A stretch of DNA of 33,040 nucleotides from JBBQNY01 sp038255255 (GTDB lineage: Bacteria > Pseudomonadota > Gammaproteobacteria > Xanthomonadales > Ahniellaceae), in contig JBBSLL010000035.1 in the NCBI GenBank assembly GCA_038255255.1, positions 1 to 33,040 of the forward strand. The letters run 5' to 3'. Numbering within the stretch: the stretch's first letter is position 1; each line of letters begins with the position of its first letter. Below are positions 24,498 through 33,040 of this stretch, one piece after another. The notes beneath the pieces were generated by a model. That model had not been told where the DNA came from. It saw only the letters and a list, made by a program, of their open reading frames with translations, and ran no database searches. Made by a program: the position numbers and the translations under genes.

Positions 24498-25019
24498 ATG
24501 AAGGACAGCAAAGAGTTCGTGCCGCTGCGCATCGCGCTGCTTACCGTGTCGGATTCGCGCACGCCCGACAACGACGAATCCGGCGCGTGGCTGCAGGCGG
24601 CATTGCTCGAAGCCGGACACGCGCTGCACGCCCGCGAACTGGTGCGGGACGATCGCTACGCGATGCGCGCCATCGTGTCGCGCTGGATTGCGGAGCGCGA
24701 CTGCGATGGTGTGATCGTGAGCGGTGGCACCGGGTTCACCGGACGCGATTCGACCCCCGAAGCCATCGCTCCACTGCTCGACAAGGAGATGCCGGGGTTT
24801 GGCGAATTGTTCCGCGCCATTTCGTTCAAGGAGATCGGCACCAGCGCGTTGCAGTCGCGTGCATTCGCAGGGCTTGCCAACGGGACCTTCGTATTCTGCC
24901 TGCCGGGCTCGACCTCCGCATGCCGCACGGCCTGGCGCGAGATCCTGCAGGCGCAGCTCGACGCGCGCACCCGTCCGTGCAACCTCGCCTCGCTGCGGCC
25001 CCGCCTGCACGAGCAATGA
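24498..25019 (+). CDS. moaB: Molybdenum cofactor biosynthesis protein MoaB
   Basis: MoaB/MogA family, adenylylating or inserting molybdenum into molybdopterin. The 173 residues show LLTVSDSRTPDNDESGAWL at 14-32, the nucleotide-binding GGTGFTGRDSTPEA at 76-89 and FVFCLPGSTSACRTAW. Size and motifs match MoaB more than MogA. No other molybdenum cofactor gene is nearby. Its TGA stop abuts the opposing gene's stop to form TGATCA, leaving no room for a separate terminator. Confidence 0.93.
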   Translation: MKDSKEFVPLRIALLTVSDSRTPDNDESGAWLQAALLEAGHALHARELVRDDRYAMRAIVSRWIAERDCDGVIVSGGTGFTGRDSTPEAIAPLLDKEMPGFGELFRAISFKEIGTSALQSRAFAGLANGTFVFCLPGSTSACRTAWREILQAQLDARTRPCNLASLRPRLHEQ

Positions 25020-27572
25020 TCAATAGCAGCCGAGTGCTGCACTCGGCGCCAGCTCGACCGGACCTTTCCGGATTCCAATGGCGCCGGACGTGTGCGAAAC
25101 GCGTAGCGAAGCGGTAGCGCGGGCGTTTCCGCACTCCCCGCTGACGCGCAACGACAAGTCGCCGACCGGCGTTGTCGACGGCTTGCGCGGCTTGCAGGCT
25201 GGGCAGGCGCCGCGTACCGCGAGCAGTTGAAGGTCGACGTTGCCGCGCCTCCAGTCGCTCACTGCATACGCCCACCGGGATGCACCATCGCGATCGAAGT
25301 ACGTCAGGAATGCGCCGATCCGCGCGCGCGGATCATGACCCTGCGTGGTCAGGGAAAGCTGCCAGGGTGCGGGTTCGTCGCGATGGCTCCAGACGCCGTC
25401 GGCGTCGACAGCGGGTCGTCCCGAAGGCGCGAGTCGCAAGGGCTCGATGCAGAATTCGCTGCGCGTCTCACCGATCACGAGGCTGGCCAGCGCCAGGGCC
25501 GAGGCACGCGGCCGGGCAGCCGCGCGGCATTCGCCGCCCTGCCCGCCTTCGGCGAACACCATCTCGAGCGCCTGCACGCTGCTGCGATCGATCTCGACCC
25601 TGTTGCTGCCCGGTGCGAGTCGATAGCTGAGCAGCCCGTCGTCGTCGGCTTGCCAGCGCCCCTCGCGGATATCGCCGTTGCCGCGATACCAGACCGGCAT
25701 GCCGAGGCGGTCGAAGGTGAAGACCGTCACCTGCCATTCCTCGCCGCTGCGGCGAAGTTCGAAGCCATGGCCGGAACGCGTACGGTCCCACCAGAGCCCC
25801 GGCATGATGCTCGCGCGCTGCAGTCGTGCCGGAAACAGCAGGGTTCCCTCGCCGCTGCTGCCGAACAAGGCAAACCGGTTGCGCTGCAACGTGCCCGGCC
25901 AGGGCAGGATCGCTTTCAGGGCATGAGGCTGCACGCCGCGGGCGTCAGGCAAGCGCGCGATGCCGTAGCGGCCGTTCTGCTGCCGGATCAGCCATGACGG
26001 CGCCACCGCCTGGTGCCGACGAGTGCCGGACCAGGGCAACAATGCCAGCAGGGTTTCTCCCGTTTCGGGATGCAGCAACCAGCGTCCGGACGTCGACGTC
26101 TTGATGGCCGCGTTCGGGCCGCCTTCCCCCAGTGAGGCGATATCGAGTTCATCCTCCACGCAGATAGGCCGACATGTGAGGTCGATCGAGTGCAAGCGCC
26201 CCGCTCTCTCTCCCAACAGCGATGGTCGGGATGGCCCGCTCGCGTCGGGCGAGAGCGAGACGAGCGCATCCCATGGGGCGCCGCTGCTGCCGGGTACCAG
26301 CGTCCATGCGTCGTCGCGCGACCATCGCATCAATGACGCCATTCGCGCGCTGGAAGCGGAGGGCGCGTCGCCTGTGTCGGCGACGATCACGTCGTCCCCT
26401 GCGAAAGCGAGCGCACCCACGTTGCGCTCGACCATGCGGCTTCGCGCAATCCTCGGTACGTCACCCGACCATTCGATGCGCTGCAGCCAGGAACGTGTCG
26501 GGCCGCCCCGGGTCGTTTGCGACCACGCGAGCACCAGTCCGACGGAACCGCGCTGCGCCAGCGCGCGCGACCTGAGCCGCCCTGTCGGCGCCTGCAGCGG
26601 CAGCTCCTGCCAGTCGACCGCCCCTGCTCTGCTGAACGCCGCGTGCGGCCGGCCACCCGCATCGCTGCCGACGGCCATCAGGCCTGCGTCCAACTTCAGC
26701 AGCCTCGCATCGTCTCGCCATGGCCAGCGCCTGACTTCACGCAATGCACCCTGTTCGTCGATCGCGGAGAGCAGCACAGCTTTCGCTCGCCGATCCCGAA
26801 GCAGCGCCAGCAGGCCCGACTCCCCATCCACGGCATCGAGCAGATCGCCCGCGAGTGCGATCGGGGTATCGAACGCCAACTGGTCGAATCGTTGCACGCG
26901 CCGCACGTCGCTTGCCGCCAGCATCCCTGCGATTTGCGTCGAGAGTCCGGGCGATGCGGAAGCTGGCCCGCCTTGCACGGACGGCTCGGCGGCAATGCCC
27001 AGGTTGCGCAGCCGCAGGGCAGTGCGCCACAACGCGTCGCTGCGCCCGGGCGCATCCACGAGCAGCACGGGGAGATCGGGCCAATCGCGGTGACCGCGAA
27101 GGTTCGCTGGCGGTTCCACCAGCACCATCGCCCGAACGCCGCGCGGCGGTTCGGGCTGCGCGGCGCCCTGCTTCCAGAGATCCAGCACCGCCTGTGCTCC
27201 CGCGCCGCGCACGATGAGGATGGCGCGTTCCGGATCGCCTCCGTAGCCCGAAACAGACTGGGGCAGCCAGCTCATCAGCTGTGTGACGGCAGCTGTTCTT
27301 GCCGCGGCGCGCGGGGGCATCACCGCGCGGATCAGCACGGTATCCGTGGACCGCACTTCGCGGTCGGCCACGATCAGCGGGGATGCCCCGGGTTCGACCC
27401 ATTCGACCCACACCGGAAACGGCCCAGGCTTGGCCGGCGTGCGCACATCGAGCAGCAGCTCGCTCTCGCCGTCGCGTCCGTATTCAATGCCGGCGAATAC
27501 CGCCGCGTGCAGCGGCGCCGCAAGCAGACAGACTGCAAGCGACAGGCAACCGATGGAGAAGTTGCGCAGCAT
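25020..27572 (-). CDS. Large exported protein: degenerate alpha/beta-hydrolase domain plus Trp-rich domains
   Basis: An 850-residue protein I cannot name. A signal peptide (residues 1-23, ending LLAAPLHA) is followed by a region resembling BD-FAE-type esterases (LLLDVRTPAKPGPFPVWVEW; YGGDPERAILIVRGAGAQ at 110-127). The nucleophile motif GHSAG reads VRGAG (Ser replaced by Gly123) and the oxyanion HGGG is lost, so it is probably not an esterase. The middle (about 230-560) has strand-rich, propeller-like repeats. Two C-terminal units follow the pattern GLWW...SGHGFEL...FTFDRLGMPVWY: about 590-640, and a weaker one at 725-775. A CPAC motif lies near 787-790. The ATG at 27572 comes two bases after the acylphosphatase stop, making it the last gene of the yihY operon. 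Confidence 0.8.
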   Translation of the reverse strand: MLRNFSIGCLSLAVCLLAAPLHAAVFAGIEYGRDGESELLLDVRTPAKPGPFPVWVEWVEPGASPLIVADREVRSTDTVLIRAVMPPRAAARTAAVTQLMSWLPQSVSGYGGDPERAILIVRGAGAQAVLDLWKQGAAQPEPPRGVRAMVLVEPPANLRGHRDWPDLPVLLVDAPGRSDALWRTALRLRNLGIAAEPSVQGGPASASPGLSTQIAGMLAASDVRRVQRFDQLAFDTPIALAGDLLDAVDGESGLLALLRDRRAKAVLLSAIDEQGALREVRRWPWRDDARLLKLDAGLMAVGSDAGGRPHAAFSRAGAVDWQELPLQAPTGRLRSRALAQRGSVGLVLAWSQTTRGGPTRSWLQRIEWSGDVPRIARSRMVERNVGALAFAGDDVIVADTGDAPSASSARMASLMRWSRDDAWTLVPGSSGAPWDALVSLSPDASGPSRPSLLGERAGRLHSIDLTCRPICVEDELDIASLGEGGPNAAIKTSTSGRWLLHPETGETLLALLPWSGTRRHQAVAPSWLIRQQNGRYGIARLPDARGVQPHALKAILPWPGTLQRNRFALFGSSGEGTLLFPARLQRASIMPGLWWDRTRSGHGFELRRSGEEWQVTVFTFDRLGMPVWYRGNGDIREGRWQADDDGLLSYRLAPGSNRVEIDRSSVQALEMVFAEGGQGGECRAAARPRASALALASLVIGETRSEFCIEPLRLAPSGRPAVDADGVWSHRDEPAPWQLSLTTQGHDPRARIGAFLTYFDRDGASRWAYAVSDWRRGNVDLQLLAVRGACPACKPRKPSTTPVGDLSLRVSGECGNARATASLRVSHTSGAIGIRKGPVELAPSAALGCY

Positions 27573-27574
27573 TC

Positions 27575-27853
27575 TCAACGCAGCACGAATCCCGCTTGCA
27601 CCTCCGCTGCCGACATCGGCCGGGTTTCCACGAGCGCAACGACCGCGGACGGCGGGCCGTGCTGAAGCCATTCGCCGAGGCGCTCCAGCGCTGCGCGGTT
27701 GCCGGCCGCAACCACTTCGACGCTGCCGTCGGCGCAGTTGCTGGCCGATCCCTGCAGTCCGAGCGCGCGCGCCCTGCGCGCGGTACTTGCGCGAAAACCG
27801 ACGCCCTGCACGCGGCCGGTGATCCGGAAAAACTGCGCTGCGTGTGCGGTCAC
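27575..27853 (-). CDS. Acylphosphatase
   Basis: A small cytoplasmic enzyme (92 residues, the family norm) that hydrolyses acyl phosphates. GRVQGVGFR at 13-21 carries the catalytic Arg21, and GSASNCADGSVEVVAAG carries the catalytic Asn39. The start is GTG at 27853, overlapping the TlpA-like gene stop as GTGA. The stop is two bases before the next gene. Confidence 0.95.
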   Translation of the reverse strand: MTAHAAQFFRITGRVQGVGFRASTARRARALGLQGSASNCADGSVEVVAAGNRAALERLGEWLQHGPPSAVVALVETRPMSAAEVQAGFVLR

Positions 27854-28457
27854 GGGCGCGTGCTTTTGCCCTGGCTGCCGGTTGCGGGGGCCGCCGGCTT
27901 GCCTGAGTGTCGCGTGATGGCGCGCGCGAGCAGCTTGCCGTCGACGGGGCCGATGATGCGCTCGGCGATGCGGCCATCCGGCGCGATCAGATAAGTCGTG
28001 GGGAGGCCTCGCGGCACGGCAAATCCCGCGAGCGGCGCATACGGATCGAGGTGGACGATGGGATAGCCCGCGGGATGCTTCTTGAGGAAGGCCCGGATGT
28101 CCGCGACTTCGCTGTCTTCGAACGCGAGGCCGATCACGTCGACATCCTTCCGCGATCCGTCGAACCGCGAGAGCTCGGGAATTTCCTTGATGCAGGGCGC
28201 ACACCAGGTCGCCCAGAAATTCACTACCTGCCAGCGACCGCGACGCGCGGCAAGATCGATCCGGCTGCCATCGAGCGCAGTGGCAACGAACACGGGGATA
28301 CTGCCGATTGCCCCCTGCTCGGCTTGCGCCTGCTTCGCCGGACTTTGCGCCGGGTTGGACGTGGCGGCCGCGGCCGCGCACGCGACGAAGCAAAGTGCGA
28401 ACGACAACAGCGCGGTTCGCCCGGCCCTGCGTATTCGACTCAAGAGTCCGAAGTGCA

Positions 28458-28461
<4 letters not shown>
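27850..28461 (-). CDS. TlpA/ResA-like thioredoxin-fold protein
   Basis: A 203-residue periplasmic thiol:disulfide protein. An N-terminal signal/anchor (about 14-33, ALLSFALCFVACAAAAA) precedes the domain: DLAARRGRWQVVNFWATWCA with the redox pair in WCAPC, then KEIPEL, and RGLPTTYLI with the cis-Pro. Such proteins reduce cytochrome c or other exported thiols. The start ATG overlaps the yihY stop (ATGA); a second ATG lies three bases later. With the DsbD-like gene at 11.3-13.4 kb, this is the second exported thiol protein in the window. Confidence 0.93.
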
Positions 28462-29918
<1,457 letters not shown>

Positions 29919-30129
29919 GCGCGGAGTGTATCGGCAGCGTCGCAACGCTGACTGACGCCGTAACCGTGCGCCGCGGCCGGTAAACCAACCCGCCTGCCCT
30001 ACGTTCAAACGAACATGGAAGGCCGCAGGCGTGTGAAAGCGCGCCGACCGTGCACGGAAGCCTGGCGATTCAAAAGGGATTCACCTGCTTCACGCGAAAC
30101 TGCAACCCATCCACCGCGAGGTGTCAACT

Positions 30130-30522
30130 ATGCGCAATGCCCTGTTCACCCTGCTGCTCGGTGTCGCTGGTGCTTTAGGCTTGGCGACGGTTCCGTCGAA
30201 CGCCCAGGCATTCGACAACACGCGGATCTACGTCAACCTCGGCGACGTGGGCTTCTCGTATGGCCGGCCGTACTGGCGCTACGACAACACGCCGCTCTAT
30301 GTCACGTACGACCGCCATCACCGCCCGCGCTACTACCGGCACGCGCCACGCCGTGTAGTCCGTCACTACGACCCGTACTACGACGCCCGTGTGGTCGTGC
30401 GCCCGCGCGTTGTATACCGGTCCTACGACTACCGTCCGCATCACCGCGTTCGTCACGTCCATGGCTATCGGGATCGTTACTGGGTCGATCGTTACGGTCG
30501 TCGGCACTACACCCGCTACTGA
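30130..30522 (+). CDS. Small exported Tyr/Arg/His-rich protein
   Basis: 130 residues. The signal peptide (MRNALFTLLLGVAGALGLAT..., cleavage after AQA at 27) leaves a mature chain of about 103 residues. By count it holds about 23 Arg, 19 Tyr and 9 His (half the chain), with motifs such as RYYRHAPRRVV and YRDRYWVDRYGRR. No domain is recognised. Such basic Tyr-rich periplasmic or surface peptides recur in proteobacteria as unnamed hypotheticals; binding to polyanions or a cell-wall or metal role is conceivable. The ATG has AGGTG six bases upstream, preferred over the GTG at 30121. A strong terminator follows 22 bases after the stop, so it is monocistronic. Confidence 0.8.
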   Translation: MRNALFTLLLGVAGALGLATVPSNAQAFDNTRIYVNLGDVGFSYGRPYWRYDNTPLYVTYDRHHRPRYYRHAPRRVVRHYDPYYDARVVVRPRVVYRSYDYRPHHRVRHVHGYRDRYWVDRYGRRHYTRY

Positions 30523-30544
30523 TCGGAGGTTGGAAGTTCCAGCC

Positions 30545-30575
30545 GCGACGGCGCCTCCGGGCGCCGTCGCTTTTT
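30545..30575 (+). terminator. Rho-independent terminator
   Basis: GCGACGGCGCC (30545-30555), a four-base TCCG loop, GGCGCCGTCGC (30560-30570) and TTTTT (30571-30575): a perfect 11-bp GC-rich stem plus a T-run. It ends the Tyr-rich gene transcript and isolates wrbA, whose own -10-like TATAGT lies at 30604-30609. Confidence 0.95.
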
Positions 30576-30635
30576 GAGCGGTCACCACGCCGTCCGGTGC
30601 GGCTATAGTTTCGCCCAGCTTCGGGAACGCTAACA

Positions 30636-31241
30636 GTGAACCGCGAAATCCTCATCGTCTACTACTCGCTGCACGGCAAGACCGAAGCGCTGGCGCGCCA
30701 GGTCGCACGGGGCGTGGACGCGGTCGAGGGAATGCAGGCCCGGTTGCGCACGGTGCCACCGGTGCGGCCCGTCGGGTCACCGGATGTCGCCCCGGGCGAC
30801 TCCGAAGGTCCGCCGCTCGCGACCGTCGCCGACCTGCGCGAATGCGCCGGTGTGATCATGGGCAGCCCCACGCGGTTCGGCAACATGGCGGCTCCGCTCA
30901 AGTATTTCCTCGATGGCACGGCTGCGGAATGGGCATCCGGTGCGCTGGTGGACAAGCCCGCCGCCGTATTCACCAGTACCGCGAGCATGCACGGCGGACA
31001 GGAAACCACGTTGATCTCGATGCTGCTGCCGCTGCTCCACCACGGCATGATCGCAGTGGGACTGCCATACACGGAAGCGGCTCTGGCGACGACCACCGGG
31101 GGTGGCACGCCGTACGGCGCGAGCCATGTCTCCGGTCAGCGCAACGAACGCGAACTCAGCGCGGACGAAGCGCAATTGGCGCGCGCGCTGGGCCAGCGCG
31201 TCGCAGCCCTGGCACGTCGACTGGCCGAGTCGGGCAGGTGA
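30636..31241 (+). CDS. wrbA: NAD(P)H:quinone oxidoreductase, WrbA family
   Basis: Flavodoxin-like FMN enzyme that reduces quinones by two electrons. The 201 residues contain the FMN phosphate loop YYSLHGKTEALA at 9-20, GSPTRFGNMAAPLKYFLDGT, and MHGGQETTLISMLLPLLHHG with GLPYTE. The start is GTG at 30636, with GGGAA upstream and a TATAGT -10 candidate 27 bases before it. wrbA followed by a DUF2069 gene is a known gammaproteobacterial pairing. Confidence 0.95.
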   Translation: MNREILIVYYSLHGKTEALARQVARGVDAVEGMQARLRTVPPVRPVGSPDVAPGDSEGPPLATVADLRECAGVIMGSPTRFGNMAAPLKYFLDGTAAEWASGALVDKPAAVFTSTASMHGGQETTLISMLLPLLHHGMIAVGLPYTEAALATTTGGGTPYGASHVSGQRNERELSADEAQLARALGQRVAALARRLAESGR

Positions 31242-31308
31242 CTGGCAATCGCGCGACCTGCCGCAACGTCCTGCTTCACGCTCACGCGTCGGGCTTGGAC
31301 GAGTTGTC

Positions 31309-31695
31309 TTGAATTCTCCGCCTTCCGGGTCAACCGGCCTTCGTGCACAGCGGATCGCGCTGGTCGCCGCGGGCGCCATGGTCGTGCTGCAGCTCGCATG
31401 GCACGGATGGTTCGTGCCCCCGCTTCGATCGACTCCCCTTATTGCGGCAGGGCTGGCCACGTTGCCCTGGCTGCTGGTCCTCGCCGCGTCCGTCCGCAAT
31501 CAGGCCCGCGGGGTGCTGTGGGGCGGGACCCTCGCACTGTTCTATTTCGCGCATGGCGTCGCAGTCGCGTGGAGCGGTGCGGGGATCCTGCGTGCGCTCG
31601 CGTGGGCGGAAATCGTCCTGAGCCTGCTCGTGATCCTTCCGCCCGGCATGTGGGCGTGGAGAGTGCGCCGCAAGCTGCGGTCCGCTGGGCGATAA
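31309..31695 (+). CDS. DUF2069 membrane protein
   Basis: About 128 residues with four hydrophobic segments (ALVAAGAMVVLQLAWHGWFV; LIAAGLATLPWLLVLAASV; VLWGGTLALFYFAHGVAVAW; AEIVLSLLVILPPGMWAW), the DUF2069 architecture. The start is uncertain. I propose TTG at 31309 (MNSPPSGSTGLRAQRIALV), because the only later ATG (31378) would cut the first helix and the frame upstream overlaps wrbA. Function unknown. Confidence 0.8.
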   Translation: MNSPPSGSTGLRAQRIALVAAGAMVVLQLAWHGWFVPPLRSTPLIAAGLATLPWLLVLAASVRNQARGVLWGGTLALFYFAHGVAVAWSGAGILRALAWAEIVLSLLVILPPGMWAWRVRRKLRSAGR

Positions 31696-31721
31696 TTGTC
31701 GCCTGCCACGGAAACCCCAGC

Positions 31722-32210
31722 ATGGAACGACTCTGCATCGTCGCCACCGGCGGCACCATCGACAAGACCTACTTCGACGAGAAGTCGGATTTCCAGGTCG
31801 GCGATCCGCAGATCGGGGAAATCCTCGAATCACTCGAGGTCGGTTTCCGCTTCCACGTGATTCCCTTGCTGCGCAAGGACAGTCTGCACATCGACGACGC
31901 CGACCGCGCGCTGATCCGCGACACCATCGCGGCGCAGGACGTGCGCCACGTGCTGGTGACGCACGGCACCGACTCCATGGTCGCCACCGCACACGCGCTC
32001 TCGAGCCTGACCGGCAAGGTGATCGTTCTGACCGGCGCGCTCAATCCGGCGCGCTTCAGCGGTTCCGACGCTGTGTTCAACATAGGTACCGCGGTGGGCG
32101 CCGTGCAGTCGTTGCCCGACGGGGTCTATATCGCGATGAACGGCCGCATCTGGGATCCGGCTCGCGTGCGCAAGAACGTCGACGCGAATCGCTTCGAGCC
32201 CGTCGCCTGA
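31722..32210 (+). CDS. Short asparaginase-domain protein
   Basis: 162 residues, matching only the N-terminal domain of L-asparaginases (about 330). Both catalytic Thr motifs are present: ATGGTIDKTY near 8-17 and VTHGTDSMV near 79-87. The C-terminal domain that completes the active site in the tetramer is missing, and the frame ends naturally (FEPVA-stop), so this is not a visible truncation. Short stand-alone forms of this kind are annotated in several proteobacteria; whether they hydrolyse asparagine is not established. It starts 26 bases after the DUF2069 gene, on the same strand. Confidence 0.88.
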   Translation: MERLCIVATGGTIDKTYFDEKSDFQVGDPQIGEILESLEVGFRFHVIPLLRKDSLHIDDADRALIRDTIAAQDVRHVLVTHGTDSMVATAHALSSLTGKVIVLTGALNPARFSGSDAVFNIGTAVGAVQSLPDGVYIAMNGRIWDPARVRKNVDANRFEPVA

Positions 32211-32218
32211 GCCTCGCG

Positions 32219-32647
32219 TCAACGCTGGTGCGGTAGTGAGCGCACGGCCTTGGGGCGGAATATCCAGACCAGCAACAGGAATCCGAACAGCACTGGCGTC
32301 GCAGACACGTTCATGACCCGCCACGCCGGGCGATAGACTCCGACCACGGCCAGCATGGCCGAGAGCGTGCGTTCATCGCCGGCAGCGGGTTGGTGATCCA
32401 GCGCTTCGAAGGCGGATGCATAGATGTCCTGCGCCGTCGAGCGCGCGCGATCCTCGAGCTTGAGCGCCGGCAACAATGCCCGGCCACCGGCGCTATAGGC
32501 CTGCACGAGCACGTTGTCGCGCATTGCGGCGCGGGCGAGGCGATCCCCGTGACGGGGGTGCAATGTGGCGCCGCCGAACTCCATGAAATTAGCTGCCAGG
32601 GATGCGAAGGCAGCAACGAACAGCAGTGCGAGAAACAGGCGGTACAT
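32219..32647 (-). CDS. Small membrane protein of unknown function
   Basis: 142 residues with an N-terminal hydrophobic segment (LFLALLFVAAFASLAANFME) and a C-terminal one (ATPVLFGFLLLVWIFRPKAV) flanking a soluble loop of about 90 residues. No family recognised. It converges with the asparaginase gene (8-base gap) and follows sufT by 54 bases, perhaps in one transcript. Confidence 0.6.
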   Translation of the reverse strand: MYRLFLALLFVAAFASLAANFMEFGGATLHPRHGDRLARAAMRDNVLVQAYSAGGRALLPALKLEDRARSTAQDIYASAFEALDHQPAAGDERTLSAMLAVVGVYRPAWRVMNVSATPVLFGFLLLVWIFRPKAVRSLPHQR

Positions 32648-32701
32648 CGTCGACCTTCCCCTTGTTCAAGAACCGCTGTCGAGTGGTCCGGGTGACATGG
32701 C

Positions 32702-33040
32702 CTACAGCATGCCCGTTTCGAGTCGGGCAGCCTCCGACATCAGGCCGTGATGCCACGGTGGCTCGAACACCAGCTCGACATCCGCCTCTGCCACCGTCGG
32801 CACCAGCTCGAGTTTGCTGCGCACGTCCTCGACGAGGACATCGCCCATGCCACATCCGGGCGCGGTCAGCGTCATCGTCACCATGACCTTGCGCTCGCCG
32901 TCTTCGCGGCGTCCGAGGTCGCAGGTGTACACGAGTCCGAGTTCCACGATGTTGATCGGAATCTCGGGATCGAAACACGTCCGCAACTGGGACCACACCA
33001 GTCTTTCGACATCGGCGTCGCTGGCATCGGCGGGAAGCTC
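32702..33040 (-). CDS. sufT: Fe-S assembly factor SufT, MIP18/DUF59 family (5' part beyond window)
   Basis: The frame is open at the window edge and codes 112 residues of the C-terminal half: ELPADASDADVERLVWSQLR, then CFDPEIPINIVELGLVY (with the conserved Cys), MTLTAPGCGMGDVLVEDVRS (second conserved Cys) and a PPW...MSEAARLETGML end. These are hallmarks of SufT, which helps mature Fe-S proteins and usually sits at the end of a suf operon. A start at 32998 (GTG) would cut the conserved region, so the true start lies outside. Confidence 0.93.
   Translation of the reverse strand, partial: ELPADASDADVERLVWSQLRTCFDPEIPINIVELGLVYTCDLGRREDGERKVMVTMTLTAPGCGMGDVLVEDVRSKLELVPTVAEADVELVFEPPWHHGLMSEAARLETGML

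Noticed and set aside
24461..25022. Molybdenum cofactor gene cluster around moaB
   Set aside because: Neighbouring genes (OGT-like protein, opposing exported protein) have no link to molybdopterin; moaB stands alone.
25020..27977. A 985-codon reading of the large exported protein starting at 27977
   Set aside because: The extra 135 residues overlap the acylphosphatase and TlpA-like genes in another frame. The ATG at 27572 starts a clean signal peptide.

Overview
The window is dense, high-GC (roughly 65-68% by eye) chromosomal DNA from a gammaproteobacterium. The gene neighbourhoods (queA-tgt-yajC-secD; TPR protein-lolB-ispE-tRNA-Gln-prs ... rplY-pth-ychF; hemA-prfA; wrbA-DUF2069) and the Trp-rich 'GLWW...SGxGxxL...VWY' domain of one large protein fit the Lysobacterales (Xanthomonadales) or a close relative. 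That placement is an inference from synteny. I see no phage, transposase gene, CRISPR array, rRNA or plasmid function.

Layout. 1-4212 (minus): queA, tgt, yajC and the first 527 codons of secD, i.e. queuosine tRNA modification plus the Sec translocase accessory operon. 4213-4861: a 650-base gene-free stretch filled with palindromic and tandem repeats. 4862-6400 (plus): a lone class-III aminotransferase. 6447-6564: a two-copy tandem repeat, followed by tRNA-Pro(GGG). 6782-9767 (minus): hotdog thioesterase, ychF, pth and rplY. The start codon of pth lies inside one arm of a 26-bp inverted repeat that fills the rplY-pth gap. 9768-10156: another repeat-rich leader. 10157-15111: an accessory block (CsbD-like protein, one-Cys redoxin plus DsbD-like reductase, and a secreted beta-propeller/DUF11 protein with a C-terminal sorting-type tail). 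This block separates rplY from prs, which are usually neighbours. 15121-19771 (minus): prs, tRNA-Gln(TTG), ispE, lolB and a secreted TPR protein.

19969-24460 (plus): hemA, prfA and a TPR-O-GlcNAc-transferase-like protein, tightly coupled by GTGA stop/start overlaps. The third gene occupies the slot where prmC is commonly found. 24498-25019: moaB. 25020-29918 (minus): a coupled operon of YihY-family membrane protein, TlpA-like thioredoxin, acylphosphatase and an 850-residue secreted protein that looks like a degenerate alpha/beta hydrolase joined to Trp-rich domains. 30130-32210 (plus): a tiny Tyr/Arg/His-rich exported protein with a textbook terminator, then wrbA, a DUF2069 protein and a half-length asparaginase. 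32219-33040 (minus): a small membrane protein and the 3' part of sufT.

Most of the window is housekeeping (translation, tRNA modification, isoprenoid, PRPP and tetrapyrrole synthesis, protein and lipoprotein export). No clear new defence or mobile system is visible. The best candidates for something undescribed are the prfA-coupled OGT-like glycosyltransferase, the 850-residue pseudo-hydrolase operon, the repeat that supplies the pth start codon, and the repeat families in the intergenic regions.
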